Of a DNA stretch of 37,789 bases, positions 9,267-18,812 are shown piece by piece. This DNA comes from Candidatus Poribacteria bacterium (GTDB lineage Bacteria; Poribacteria; WGA-4E; UBA9662), in contig PAQF01000045.1 in the NCBI GenBank assembly GCA_002709695.1, positions 1 to 37,789 of the forward strand. Direction: 5' to 3'. Positions within the stretch are counted from its first letter, which is position 1, and each line of letters starts with the position of its first letter. Both the position numbers and the translations under genes were made by a program. The notes below the pieces were generated by a model. That model was given only the letters and a program-made list of their open reading frames with translations, was not told where the DNA came from and did no database searches.

Positions 9267-11420
9267 ATGGCTAAGAAAATCTCTTTCTTTCTTTTGTGGT
9301 GTATAGCTCTAATAATCATCACACCTACTTATATCACTTTCTCCGATGAGACCCAAGACAAGTCATTCAAAAATGCATTGACTTTGATCGACGAAAACAA
9401 TCACACAGCTGCATTAGAGATCTTAATTAAAATACAGGATAATAGCCCTGAGATTAAACATATTATTGCTAACTGTTATACCAAAAACGAGGCTTGGGAA
9501 GAAGCCGCCAAATATTATGGTCAAGCCATATCAACTGAATATGTACTAAGCAATTACACAACATATCATCTTGCCAAGTGTTATCAATCTCTTGAGGATT
9601 ACGAAAAATCTGTTCAATACTACCAAATGCTTGTCAATGACTACCCAGAAAGCCCCCATTTTTCCGAGGCAAAATTCCAGATCGCTAAAATCCATCAACA
9701 ACAGGAAAACTACCATTCAGCTCTCGAAATTCTTGATAATTTATCACAAGAAAAAGGAAGCAACTATACTCGAGAGGCAACCTTTGAAATGGCACGAATT
9801 CACGAAGAGCTCCAAGATTGGCAAAAAGCCAAAACCCTTTACGACAAACTGATTTCACAGAATACATCCGACTTAATCGCGTTGACATCATTAAACCAAC
9901 TGGAAAAAAGTGTTCTGAGATCCGCCAAACTAAGAGTTACTCGAAAACAACTGATGGATCAAGGTGAAATTCTATACAAAAATTTACGATTGACAGACGC
10001 CTTGAAAAAATACCGAAGAATAACCACAGGCTATCAAGATGAGCTGACAACACAAGCCATGTACAAAATCGGAAAAACCTACTTCCGTCAGCGCAAATAC
10101 ACTCGTGCAATTTCGGAATTCAAAAAAATCAAGAGTTATATGGCTGGCGCTGGCTATTTCACAAGCGCTCTCTACCAAATTGGACGTTGCTACCGACGGC
10201 TAAATCAGCATCAAACTGCACGCCAACACTTCAGCTCATTCTCGAAAAAACACAATTGGAGCAAATTCGCTGATGATGCACTTTACCATCAGGCACGCCT
10301 ATACGAAGTCGATTCTGACACAAAATCAGCTATCAAACTATACAAAGAAATGATCGAATTATATCGACAGAGTGAACTTGTACCTCGCGCCTATTGGCGA
10401 ATCGGCTGGATACAATTTAAGGCTAAGAAATATGACGACTGCATCACCACTTTTCAACAACTTGTTAGTCTATTCCCCCAAAATGGCTGGTCACTTGCTG
10501 CAGATTACTGGATTGCCAAAGTCCAAGAAAAACAAAAAAATTGGGATAACGCAGAAAAGAACTATCAACGAATCAACAAATCACGTAAATGGTACTATGG
10601 AAATTTGGCTGGTTATCGAATTGAAAGTAGCACTAAAAGCAACCTAATTTCTCACCAAGAAAATTCTGAAGACGAACATTGGAAAAACATTGGAAGGAAC
10701 AAAACAACACGTACTAAAAAACTCATGGATCTAAAACTGTACGCAGATGCTATCATCGAATTAAAAACAGTCATAAACACCAAGGGTTCAAACCAGCGGG
10801 ACAATTACTATAACCTAGCTATTTGTTATGAAAAACTCGAAGACTTCAAAAAAGCACACTATTATGCAGAGATGCTTGCAAAGTTCTGGGAAGTCCAAAA
10901 AGGGAAGCAAATACCAACGGAGCTCCTACGAATGCTTTACCCTCTACACTACAAAGATCTGATCAATAAACACGCAACAAAGTATAAGATTGACCCATTC
11001 TTCGTTTCTTCTATGATTCGAGAAGAAAGTCGGTATAACCCATCAGTTATTTCACCTGCGGGCGCCCGTGGGCTAATGCAAATTATGCCCCAAACAGGCA
11101 GATATATCTCTAAGCAGATCAAGATGAAACCATTTCATCAAGAAATGCTCTTTCGCCCCGAAGTGAACATCCAGTTAGGAACATGGTATATGAAGAACTT
11201 AATGACAAAATTTGGCAATAGCATGGAGTTAACCTCAGGTGCATATAATGGAGGAGCAAACCGAATAAAAAGGTGGCAAAAAAATCTTAAAACAACAGAT
11301 ATAGAAGAATTTATCGAAGAGATTCCAATTGACGAAACCCGACGACACATTAAGAAGGTTATTGATAGTTATCGTATCTATAAGAGACTCTACTCCAAAT
11401 TTGCAGTAGAACTTGATTAA
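9267..11420 (+). CDS. periplasmic TPR-containing soluble lytic murein transglycosylase
   Basis: This 717-residue secreted enzyme cleaves the MurNAc-GlcNAc bond of peptidoglycan to give 1,6-anhydro products. A signal peptide (about 1-27, KK then a hydrophobic core) is followed by many TPR-like helical repeats (about 30-540). The Slt catalytic domain is at about 560-700: INKHATKYKIDPFFVSSMIR, then Glu587 in EESRYNP, the catalytic acid, AGARGLMQIMPQTG, and the downstream AYNGGANRIKRW. I chose ATG 9267 over an in-frame TTG two codons upstream. The TPR superhelix resembles the doughnut-like U domain of Slt70, here with recognisable TPR repeats. A TPR membrane protein follows 123 bases downstream, which suggests a joint envelope function. 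Confidence 0.9.
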   Translation: MAKKISFFLLWCIALIIITPTYITFSDETQDKSFKNALTLIDENNHTAALEILIKIQDNSPEIKHIIANCYTKNEAWEEAAKYYGQAISTEYVLSNYTTYHLAKCYQSLEDYEKSVQYYQMLVNDYPESPHFSEAKFQIAKIHQQQENYHSALEILDNLSQEKGSNYTREATFEMARIHEELQDWQKAKTLYDKLISQNTSDLIALTSLNQLEKSVLRSAKLRVTRKQLMDQGEILYKNLRLTDALKKYRRITTGYQDELTTQAMYKIGKTYFRQRKYTRAISEFKKIKSYMAGAGYFTSALYQIGRCYRRLNQHQTARQHFSSFSKKHNWSKFADDALYHQARLYEVDSDTKSAIKLYKEMIELYRQSELVPRAYWRIGWIQFKAKKYDDCITTFQQLVSLFPQNGWSLAADYWIAKVQEKQKNWDNAEKNYQRINKSRKWYYGNLAGYRIESSTKSNLISHQENSEDEHWKNIGRNKTTRTKKLMDLKLYADAIIELKTVINTKGSNQRDNYYNLAICYEKLEDFKKAHYYAEMLAKFWEVQKGKQIPTELLRMLYPLHYKDLINKHATKYKIDPFFVSSMIREESRYNPSVISPAGARGLMQIMPQTGRYISKQIKMKPFHQEMLFRPEVNIQLGTWYMKNLMTKFGNSMELTSGAYNGGANRIKRWQKNLKTTDIEEFIEEIPIDETRRHIKKVIDSYRIYKRLYSKFAVELD

Positions 11421-11543
11421 AAACAACAAACAATTACTGATAACCTTTTATCCTTCAGGAACGTTAAGTAACAATGCAAGACACATTATAGACCTACAAA
11501 ACACAGGCAAATTTTAACGCCCAGAATTTAAGGAGGGAAACCA

Positions 11544-12473
11544 ATGTCAGTCAGGGAAGAAGCCGTCAAGTTATACAATGAAGGTCTAAATTTTGCCAAA
11601 CAGGAGCGGTACGCTGAAGCCATTCAACCAATTCTAAAAGCTGTTGAGATGGATCCAGATTACGTAAACGCCCATAATCTTCTTGGTAAAATTCATATTC
11701 AAGATGGTGATGTTAAAAGGGCTAGGGAATATTGGCTTCAAGCTCTCAAAATTGATCCGTATAATGCGACCGCCACTGCTTGCTTAGAAGCTTCCTACCC
11801 CAAACCATTGCTAGGTGGACCCCGAAACATTATACGACTATCGACCTCCATAATAGTTATTGGACTAATCGTTTACGCATTATTTCAACTACAGATACTG
11901 ACAAATAAAACTGAGGTAATTGAAGACAAAACCAAAGAAATCGAACAAGTGATTACTTCAATTCCTAAACAGCCTTCCTCCACCTCAAATATCATTCTCC
12001 CCCAAAAACCTGCCGAAGATCCCCACACACAAATCGCCGAACACCAAACAAACGTTGAGAATCATCGGAATTCCGTAACAGACGCCACAAAAACTAAAAC
12101 AGAAGATCAAACTACCAAGAAATCAAAACAAATTCCGCCCGGGATTACGAAAAAACCCACACCAGAAGAACAGAAGTCAGATATACCACAGACGAAAGAA
12201 AACTTAACAAAAAAATACAAAGAAGCACAAAAATTAAGACAAAACAGAAAATACAAAGAAGCACTAGAAACTTTCAATACTCTCACACAAACAAGCATCT
12301 CTCACCGCTATATTATCGGCAACTCATACTTTTGGATGGGAATATGCTACAAAGCTTTGGGTAAACCAGTCAAAGCGCTAGAATCCTTCAAGAAAGTGAC
12401 AGCCCAAAACAGCTATAAAGCGGAAGAAACCAAAAACGAGATAAAGGCGCTCCAACGGAAAACGGGAAAATAA
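11544..12473 (+). CDS. TPR membrane protein with cytoplasmic and external TPR segments
   Basis: This 309-residue protein has N-terminal TPRs (about 5-78), one transmembrane helix (about 96-118, SIIVIGLIVYALFQL preceded by two arginines) and a long Lys/Thr/Gln/Pro-rich linker (about 120-215). A C-terminal TPR pair (KYKEAQKLRQNRKYKEALET and KALGKPVKALESFKK) ends the protein. The positive-inside rule puts the N-terminal TPRs in the cytoplasm and the C-terminal TPRs outside the membrane. The ribosome binding site AAGGAGGG is strong. It follows the lytic transglycosylase on the same strand. A scaffold linking cytoplasmic partners to wall enzymes is an inference; no enzyme domain is present. Confidence 0.75.
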   Translation: MSVREEAVKLYNEGLNFAKQERYAEAIQPILKAVEMDPDYVNAHNLLGKIHIQDGDVKRAREYWLQALKIDPYNATATACLEASYPKPLLGGPRNIIRLSTSIIVIGLIVYALFQLQILTNKTEVIEDKTKEIEQVITSIPKQPSSTSNIILPQKPAEDPHTQIAEHQTNVENHRNSVTDATKTKTEDQTTKKSKQIPPGITKKPTPEEQKSDIPQTKENLTKKYKEAQKLRQNRKYKEALETFNTLTQTSISHRYIIGNSYFWMGICYKALGKPVKALESFKKVTAQNSYKAEETKNEIKALQRKTGK

Positions 12474-12537
12474 TCGATTCCACAATCAATCTACGAATTT
12501 TCTCTAACCTAATACATTCCACACATTCAGCAGACAC

Positions 12538-14028
12538 CTACTCCTTATTTTCAGAAAACCATTCTATCTGTGGCATATTAGTCTGGGGGGGAGGAGGCCA
12601 GTGATGGCCGCGTTGGCTCGATAACCCTTTGTTAGGCCCAGAAATAAATTCCTTGTCAGGCAAACCAACAAGTTGACCATCCTGAACCCAAGTTTCATCT
12701 CCACCATACAGTTGACTAATCAAAAGATTTGTTAGCTTCTTCAAAGTGTTGGTATAGTTTGGATTTCCGACCAGATTGTCTAGTTCATTGGGATCATTTT
12801 GAATATCAAAAAGTTGGCTATAATTGCCCACAGGATAGTAAATTAGCTTGTAACGACCATCATGAATCATACGCGTTGCATGATCGTCTTCACCAACTTC
12901 TGCATAAAACCAGTCTCGTTTCTGATGACCAGCCATTGAGAACCCTTCAACTGTTTCAGGAATATCGATATTCGCCATATCCAATAAAGTAGGCATCACA
13001 TCCTGCCAACCAACCAAACGGTCATCAACACAATCATAACCAATTTGCTTACCATTGGTTCCATCGACCAAAATCATCGGAATATTAGCTGAGTACTCAT
13101 AGAAGAGCCGTTTGGCCCACATGTTGTGATTGCCAAGCATATCACCATGATCCGAGGTGAAGCATATAATCGTACCATTTAGTAATCCTTCCTCACGGAG
13201 AGTACCAATAACAATACGTAATTGATGGTCAATATGGGTACACAGTGCGTAAAAAGCGCGACGAGCCGCAAGCGATTGATCAATATTTATCTTAGCACCA
13301 CGACTATAGTTAGCTTGCATACTGTAAGCGACATCTTCTGAATCTGTAATCCAATCACCCAAATAAGGTGTATCAATAGAGATATGTTGATAAAAGTCGA
13401 GATATGTTTGTAATGGGACCAGAGGAGGATGCGGGTGACGATAGGACAAATACCAGAAAGCAGGCCGCGTTGGATCACGACGTTTGATTATCCTCGACAT
13501 CTGTTGCGTAGCCCAATTGGTGGCGTGCGTTTCTTCCGAGAGATGCCAAGCACGACTACTATACTGATTATTGCTCATACCATGATCGAATTGACATCCC
13601 GCATATCCTTGGTCACCAAGAAACAATTCATAGTCATCAACAACACCATACTGCAATCGCCCTTCCTCGTCTAGAATTACATCATCAAAACCGATACGAT
13701 CACGTTGTGGATAAACATGCAGCTTACCAACAGCATAAGTTTGATAACCAGCCCCACGAAAAGCCTGCGCCATAGTTGGCAAATTGGGCATAGGCAAAGT
13801 AGCCCTAAAAACGCGATCTCCATGAATCCGTGGTGTCACACCAGTCATAAGGGTACGACGAGCAGGTATGCACACTGGGCACTCAGAATAGGCATTGGTG
13901 AATCGAACTCCGCTACGGGCCAATTCGTCTAAGGTCGGTGTTTGAATAACGGGGTGCCCGGCAACTCCTAGCAGAGCAGCCGGCCAATGGTCAGTACTAA
14001 TTAACAGCACATTGGGTTGAGTTGACAA
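12538..14028 (-). CDS. sulfatase (arylsulfatase/choline-sulfatase-like, Cys type)
   Basis: This type I sulfatase belongs to the alkaline phosphatase superfamily and hydrolyses sulfate esters, probably on sulfated glycans. The formylglycine motif C-x-P-x-R is Cys53-Ile-Pro-Ala-Arg57, followed by RTLMTG, so an FGE enzyme must modify Cys53. The N-terminal metal-ligand region is NVLLISTDHWPAALLGVAGH, with a single Asp13 where many members have Asp-Asp. A second metal site is FTSDHGDMLGNH. I chose the TTG start at 14028 (MSTQPNVLL, 496 residues) because AGGA sits about 7 bases before it and the family normally begins just before this strand; an in-frame TTG at 14073 would add 15 residues. No signal peptide is visible, so it appears cytoplasmic. 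Confidence 0.9.
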   Translation of the reverse strand: MSTQPNVLLISTDHWPAALLGVAGHPVIQTPTLDELARSGVRFTNAYSECPVCIPARRTLMTGVTPRIHGDRVFRATLPMPNLPTMAQAFRGAGYQTYAVGKLHVYPQRDRIGFDDVILDEEGRLQYGVVDDYELFLGDQGYAGCQFDHGMSNNQYSSRAWHLSEETHATNWATQQMSRIIKRRDPTRPAFWYLSYRHPHPPLVPLQTYLDFYQHISIDTPYLGDWITDSEDVAYSMQANYSRGAKINIDQSLAARRAFYALCTHIDHQLRIVIGTLREEGLLNGTIICFTSDHGDMLGNHNMWAKRLFYEYSANIPMILVDGTNGKQIGYDCVDDRLVGWQDVMPTLLDMANIDIPETVEGFSMAGHQKRDWFYAEVGEDDHATRMIHDGRYKLIYYPVGNYSQLFDIQNDPNELDNLVGNPNYTNTLKKLTNLLISQLYGGDETWVQDGQLVGLPDKEFISGPNKGLSSQRGHHWPPPPQTNMPQIEWFSENKE

Positions 14029-14157
14029 GTTGATTCCTATTTTTCGAGATGATAGCTTTAGCCAGAGTAACAAAATTCATTAGTTTCGTCAACTCAAAAC
14101 AAAGCACAACAATTGGAACCTAAAATGTTGATTTTCTGAAGAGATTCCTAACTATGC

Positions 14158-14186
14158 TTGACAAGAAATCTCAGGCTAGATATAGT
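14158..14186 (+). promoter_or_regulatory. sigma70-type promoter for the class V aminotransferase gene
   Basis: TTGACA (14158-14163), a 17-base spacer and TATAGT (14181-14186) lie about 75 bases before the ATG at 14259. The -35 box matches consensus fully and the -10 box at 5 of 6. It is in the 230-base region between divergent sulfatase and aminotransferase genes. Confidence 0.6.
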
Positions 14187-14258
14187 AGGAATTCGATCTC
14201 GAAATTGGAATTAGGGACATTGACTGTATCAGTAAAACTTTGTTAGAAAGGCAAACAT

Positions 14259-15461
14259 ATGCCGGTATCATCCCATCCACTTTCTAAAGCCGAAATTGAT
14301 TTCTGGAAATCAATTAGAAAACAATTTTACTTAAAAGACGATGTAACCTATTTACAAGGTGGTACTGTTGGACCATCCCCTCGACCAGTGATAGAACATG
14401 TCATCTCACTGCTACAAGAACTAGAATCCGACCCACTCAACAACCAAGGAGACGCCCTTCTACACCCAATTGTCGAAGAGAGCAGACGCAAACTAGCAAT
14501 GTTCGTGGGAACCGATCCCCAGCGAATTGCCTTAGTTATAAACACAACCATGGGCATGAATATACCTGTTCACGGCTTGTCACTCGAACGTGGCAGGGAA
14601 ATCCTAATGAGCGATCAGGAATACGGATCAATCCAAAGTATGTGGGAATACATAGCAGAGGAAAAGGGGCTAGAAGTCCGGATCGTTCCTTTGCCAACAC
14701 CACCTGAAAATCCTAACCAGGTAATAGAAGCTTTTGCCCAAGGTATCAGTGACAAGACACAAATCGTAGTTTTCAGCCATGTCTACTGTAGCAGCGGGCT
14801 AGTAACACCTGTAAAAGCATTGTGTCGTTTAGCCCACGATTACGGTGCCCTAGCACTCGTGGATGGAGCACATGCTGTTGGCATGGTGCCTGTTGACATT
14901 TCAGACTTTGGATGCGATTTTTATACTAGTAGCTGCCACAAGTGGTTGTTAGCACCCAAAGGGGTTGGCATGGCTTATATCCCCGAATCACTTGAGAGTA
15001 TTAGGCCAGCTACACTTGGATTTGGCCTCAACCAACATGGCAGCGCAGCTCGCTTTGACGTCACGGGCACTAAAGACTTAACTCACTTCGCGGGTTTAGG
15101 AACAGCCATCGATTTTCAAAAAGAAATCGGCTGGACAGAAAAAATTCGCCCTTATTGTCTGGGTTTAGCAGCATATCTAAAATCACAAATCCTAGAAAAG
15201 ATTACTACTGCTAACCTGACTATCCCAATTGATGCTGAACAATCAGGGTTTATGACCACTTTCACTATTCCAGGCATTGACCATGGCAAAGTCTCCAATT
15301 ATCTATGGCAGAACTACCAAATTGAGTCAGCTAGCGTACAAGCTGGAAATAAAACAGTTTTGCGCATCTCAACCCACTTCTATAACAATTATGATGATGT
15401 CGACAGATTTATCTCAGCCCTAACGAACATTTTGAATACTCGAACTGACATAAAAGAATAA
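14259..15461 (+). CDS. class V aminotransferase (isopenicillin-N-epimerase/cysteine-desulfurase-like, PLP-dependent)
   Basis: This 400-residue PLP enzyme of fold type I, class V has the substrate/PLP region YLQGGTVGPSPRPV near the N-terminus. Asp202 and His205 are in LVDGAHAVGMVPVD, and the Schiff-base lysine Lys228 is in SSCHKWLLAPKG. The C-terminal small domain carries VLRISTHFYNN. Class V members include cysteine desulfurases, isopenicillin N epimerase-like proteins and kynureninase-like enzymes. No desulfurase-type catalytic Cys loop is evident, so an epimerase, lyase or transaminase role is more likely. It is monocistronic and divergent from the sulfatase. Confidence 0.87.
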   Translation: MPVSSHPLSKAEIDFWKSIRKQFYLKDDVTYLQGGTVGPSPRPVIEHVISLLQELESDPLNNQGDALLHPIVEESRRKLAMFVGTDPQRIALVINTTMGMNIPVHGLSLERGREILMSDQEYGSIQSMWEYIAEEKGLEVRIVPLPTPPENPNQVIEAFAQGISDKTQIVVFSHVYCSSGLVTPVKALCRLAHDYGALALVDGAHAVGMVPVDISDFGCDFYTSSCHKWLLAPKGVGMAYIPESLESIRPATLGFGLNQHGSAARFDVTGTKDLTHFAGLGTAIDFQKEIGWTEKIRPYCLGLAAYLKSQILEKITTANLTIPIDAEQSGFMTTFTIPGIDHGKVSNYLWQNYQIESASVQAGNKTVLRISTHFYNNYDDVDRFISALTNILNTRTDIKE

Positions 15462-15557
15462 GTCTCCCTGATCCCACTTCTCCTTAACAAGCAACTGAAC
15501 ACCCCCTAAAATGGTGTAGGACAAACCACCAAAAATTTTATTTACGATTCAACGATG

Positions 15558-16583
15558 TTAGTTTAGGAGATTCCAATCAAACACAGCCGATAGATATTCA
15601 TCTTTCCTTGAAGTAAGGCCAGTATAAATCTCCTGACAATCGCGGGGTGATCCAAGATGAGTGAGTAACGGCTCAACAATAATCTTATCCTCCACAATCC
15701 AATTGATTATCTGGCGATAATTTTCCACAATATTATGCCGGCAGCGATTGACCTCGTGAGGTGGCCACTTCCACTCAAGCGATCCTATCAAACGAATTGC
15801 CTCCAAATGAACCCTCAAGAGCATTGGTGTAACATCAAAAACAGCTTTTGCCCGCGGACTTCCAAGAAGGATAGCTTCACCGTAACTACGAGTTAACATT
15901 ACAGCCTCAGCAATCAGTTGACTGATACCGATTGCCTCTACTGCAATGTGAACGCCTTTACCACCAGTCCAATCCATAACGTATTCTTTCAAATCCGTTT
16001 CATTTGGATTAACAATCCGATTAATCCCGCAAGCCTTAGCTTTCTCAATCCGAAGTGCACTCAGTTCCGATGCAACCACCTCAGCACCAGCTAGTTGAAA
16101 AAGCTGTGCAGCAAAATTCCCAACCAAACCCAATCCAATAATTAACACAGTATCTCCGGGCTGTACTGTTGAAGACCTAACGGCACTAATACTAACACCT
16201 GCCATACGTGCGAAAACAATTTTTTCACCAGCAACACCTTTAGGTACCGGTAAAGCCATACGAACTGCATCAGCCTTCACTAAAGAAGAATGATCAGAAA
16301 AACTCAACACACGGTCACCCTGTTTACACATAGTAACACCAGATCCAATTTCCAAAACTTCACCCAAATGACCATATCCTGTGTTTTGAGGATACATACT
16401 CGGATTTTGAACAAACGGCATTTCTTGAATAAGCCCGGTAAAACCTGCGCCCTCAGTACCAGCACTGACGATGGAATACTCCGATCGAACCAATGCCTGA
16501 TGCGGTGCTAAGATCTCGTCTACCTCACATTCTAGAAGTTCAGCTTTGTGTGGCTCTGTAAAAACAATTTGGTTTGTCTTCAT
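15558..16583 (-). CDS. medium-chain dehydrogenase/reductase lacking the usual zinc ligands
   Basis: This 341-residue MDR-family oxidoreductase has the nucleotide-binding motif GLGLVGNFAAQ. The segment EYSIVSAGTEGAGFTGL replaces the usual catalytic-zinc Cys region, and TGYGHLGEVLEIG stands where zinc enzymes have GHE. The structural four-Cys lobe is also absent. This 'SAGTE' pattern is what I recall for the BchC/threonine-dehydrogenase-like MDR branch without catalytic zinc. I chose ATG 16583 (MKTNQIVFTE) rather than 16637 because AAAGGAGAAAGT lies directly before it. It converges with the aminotransferase gene. The substrate is unknown. Confidence 0.85.
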   Translation of the reverse strand: MKTNQIVFTEPHKAELLECEVDEILAPHQALVRSEYSIVSAGTEGAGFTGLIQEMPFVQNPSMYPQNTGYGHLGEVLEIGSGVTMCKQGDRVLSFSDHSSLVKADAVRMALPVPKGVAGEKIVFARMAGVSISAVRSSTVQPGDTVLIIGLGLVGNFAAQLFQLAGAEVVASELSALRIEKAKACGINRIVNPNETDLKEYVMDWTGGKGVHIAVEAIGISQLIAEAVMLTRSYGEAILLGSPRAKAVFDVTPMLLRVHLEAIRLIGSLEWKWPPHEVNRCRHNIVENYRQIINWIVEDKIIVEPLLTHLGSPRDCQEIYTGLTSRKDEYLSAVFDWNLLN

Positions 16584-17523
16584 ACTTTCTCCTTTTTCTT
16601 CCACCAGAAAATTTCCAGCTCCTTGCTTTTTGTCCAAAGACCCATATACTACTCAACCTGAATAACCACAAAATAGTAATGATGGAACAATTATTAACAC
16701 AACCAAAATTAAAGTATATCCGATTAGTAACAATCAAGAAAACGCGAGAATGCTGAATCGCTCCGATTACATCTTTCTGCAAAACATCAACCTCCAGCGC
16801 CACCCCAATATGCAAATATCAGTTTCAACTAAAAAACAAAAACACACCCTATCAAAAAGATTCCTATACATACACAAAAGTCGATACCCTATTGAATTAC
16901 AATAATTCAGGTTGTCATCCAACCAAACTCAAATTCCGAAAAAATCCACTTCGCTATTTAGACAATCCGCTTTCGAAACCAAAACAAAGATCGCATACCA
17001 ATTATAGTTGATTTCCACAAAGCAGAAGCTTACATGTTAGATTGTTAATTCCAATACTAAATAAAGGCAAAAAGAAGGAATCATCTATAATTTGTAAGTA
17101 TGGATTTTCATGGTATAATTTTTAATAAGCTTCGCCACCAAATTAAAGCTTAATTTTTGACCGATTGTAACTACCATTCATAGTTTTGCTTACCTTTGCA
17201 TTCCAACTTGTAATCAAAACCTCCACTAAAGATAGAATCTAATAGCAAACCACTGCCGTCAATATTGCTAATGATCTCTTGGCACACTTTTAAAAAATAC
17301 TAAAGCAATAACATATTTTCATACTAACAAACATTCAACAAAAACCAAAAATCACACATTTCCCCTCCAACTATAAACTAAATTACATATAAAACTTAAG
17401 AAATCGAGTAAATCAGCCAGCTGGCGGTTAATCTGTCCAATCGTGTTTGCTACTATTACTTTATAAATTTTGTAATCGTCGCCTGTTGGAATACAAGGTA
17501 AGTAACGGTTTTCAATCACATAA
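16584..17523. other. intergenic, 940 bases, with a promoter-like and hairpin element
   Basis: No gene is recognisable in this AT-rich gap between divergent dehydrogenase genes. The strongest signal is an extended -10 box, TGGTATAAT (17111-17119, plus), about 400 bases before GpsA, with only a weak TTTGTA at -35. It is followed at once by a 7-bp stem (TAAGCTT 17126-17132 with AAGCTTA 17146-17152) and a short T-run. This could be a short transcript or an attenuator, but the stem is AT-rich and the case is weak. No ribosome binding site or conserved frame was found elsewhere in the gap. Confidence 0.4.
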
Positions 17524-18678
17524 ATGGGAAAATTCCATAAACAAACCATGAGAAAAACTAAGGTAGCTTTCCAAAATGTTGCAGTAATTGGCGCGGGAGG
17601 ATTTGGAACTGCCATCTCACATTACTTAGCTGAATTACCTCCAGATCGACATGGAGGCGTAACTCTCTATGGTCGAGACATAGTGGTAATTGATTCAATC
17701 AATTCTCTGCATAGACACCCATCACGCTTACAGAACTCTCAGCTTTCTCCTAAAATAATAGCTGTCAATTCATTATCGGAAGCCTTAACAAATGCGGACT
17801 TGGTTGTTCTCAGTGTACCCGCTCAACATCTACGAACTGTCCTTCGAAAAGCACAACCTTACCTAAAACCTAATACCATACTACTAAACCTAGCAAAAGG
17901 TATAGAGATTGAAGGCCTTAACACTATGTCTGAAGTTGCAAACCAAGAGATGAAATCCACTTTCACATTTGCTATGCTTAGTGGACCTTCTTTTGCACAT
18001 GATATCATGCGAAAAAAACCAATAGGGCTTACACTTGGATGCCAAAAGCGTGATGTCCGTCATAATCTACAGGTGATGTTGACAACACCTCTACTCGATG
18101 TAAAAACAACTAGTGATATTCGAGGAGTTGAACTCGGAGGTGCACTAAAAAATGTATTTGCTATCGCAGCAGGCATACTCATAGGCTGCGAAACAGGCGA
18201 TAGTTTAGCTGGCGACCTATTTACAAGATCAATGGTCGAAATGCGCGAAATAGGTTTACTCCTAGGTGGACGCTGGTCGACTTTCTCCGGTCGATCAGGA
18301 CTAGGTGATCTTGCTATCACTTGCACTCCTACCAGTCGCAACTTTAAGTTTGGCCAAATCTACGCTGAATCATACGATGCGAATTCACCTTCCCCACACG
18401 AAAATTCCTTTCAAACAACGATTGAACAACTAGGTTCTCGTACCATAGAAGGGTTTGACACACTAGGAGCAGTATACAAAATCAGCCAACGCAAACAGGC
18501 ACTGACTCCAATTATACAAGCATTGTGGCAAATACTTTATGGCCACGAGCTAGCACCTACCAATCTACTATCAGAAATCCGAAAATTAGATGCTCAACGA
18601 CATCATGAAGGTCCAAATGTGCTATCCATCCTATTACATGAGCTAATACCACATATATGGTACAGACGACTGAAATAA
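17524..18678 (+). CDS. gpsA: glycerol-3-phosphate dehydrogenase [NAD(P)+]
   Basis: This cytoplasmic enzyme makes sn-glycerol-3-phosphate from dihydroxyacetone phosphate for phospholipid synthesis. The N-terminal Rossmann motif GAGGFG (23-28) is followed by LVVLSVPAQHLR, NLAKGIE (Lys125), LSGPSFAHDI (152-161) and the catalytic Lys209 in GGALKNVFAIAAG. GRSGLGDLAITCTPTSRN (256-273) binds substrate and nucleotide. At 384 residues it is longer than the usual 330-340, with extra sequence after residue 280. Met9 (17548) is an alternative start, and neither start has a clear ribosome binding site. It is monocistronic. Confidence 0.93.
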   Translation: MGKFHKQTMRKTKVAFQNVAVIGAGGFGTAISHYLAELPPDRHGGVTLYGRDIVVIDSINSLHRHPSRLQNSQLSPKIIAVNSLSEALTNADLVVLSVPAQHLRTVLRKAQPYLKPNTILLNLAKGIEIEGLNTMSEVANQEMKSTFTFAMLSGPSFAHDIMRKKPIGLTLGCQKRDVRHNLQVMLTTPLLDVKTTSDIRGVELGGALKNVFAIAAGILIGCETGDSLAGDLFTRSMVEMREIGLLLGGRWSTFSGRSGLGDLAITCTPTSRNFKFGQIYAESYDANSPSPHENSFQTTIEQLGSRTIEGFDTLGAVYKISQRKQALTPIIQALWQILYGHELAPTNLLSEIRKLDAQRHHEGPNVLSILLHELIPHIWYRRLK

Positions 18679-18812
18679 AAACCACCAATTGAATGCTTGA
18701 ATACATAAGCTCTGAAATACAATTATGTACTCATTAAACACACAATATTACCACTAATCTTCTCAACAAATTAAAATATCCTAACAAACAAACCCAAACA
18801 CCTAAACGAGTA

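Noticed and set aside
17111-17158. possible small RNA (extended -10 box followed by hairpin and T-run)
   Set aside because: The stem is only 7 bp and AT-rich, the -35 box is poor and the predicted transcript would be about 35 bases; kept only as a remark on the intergenic region.
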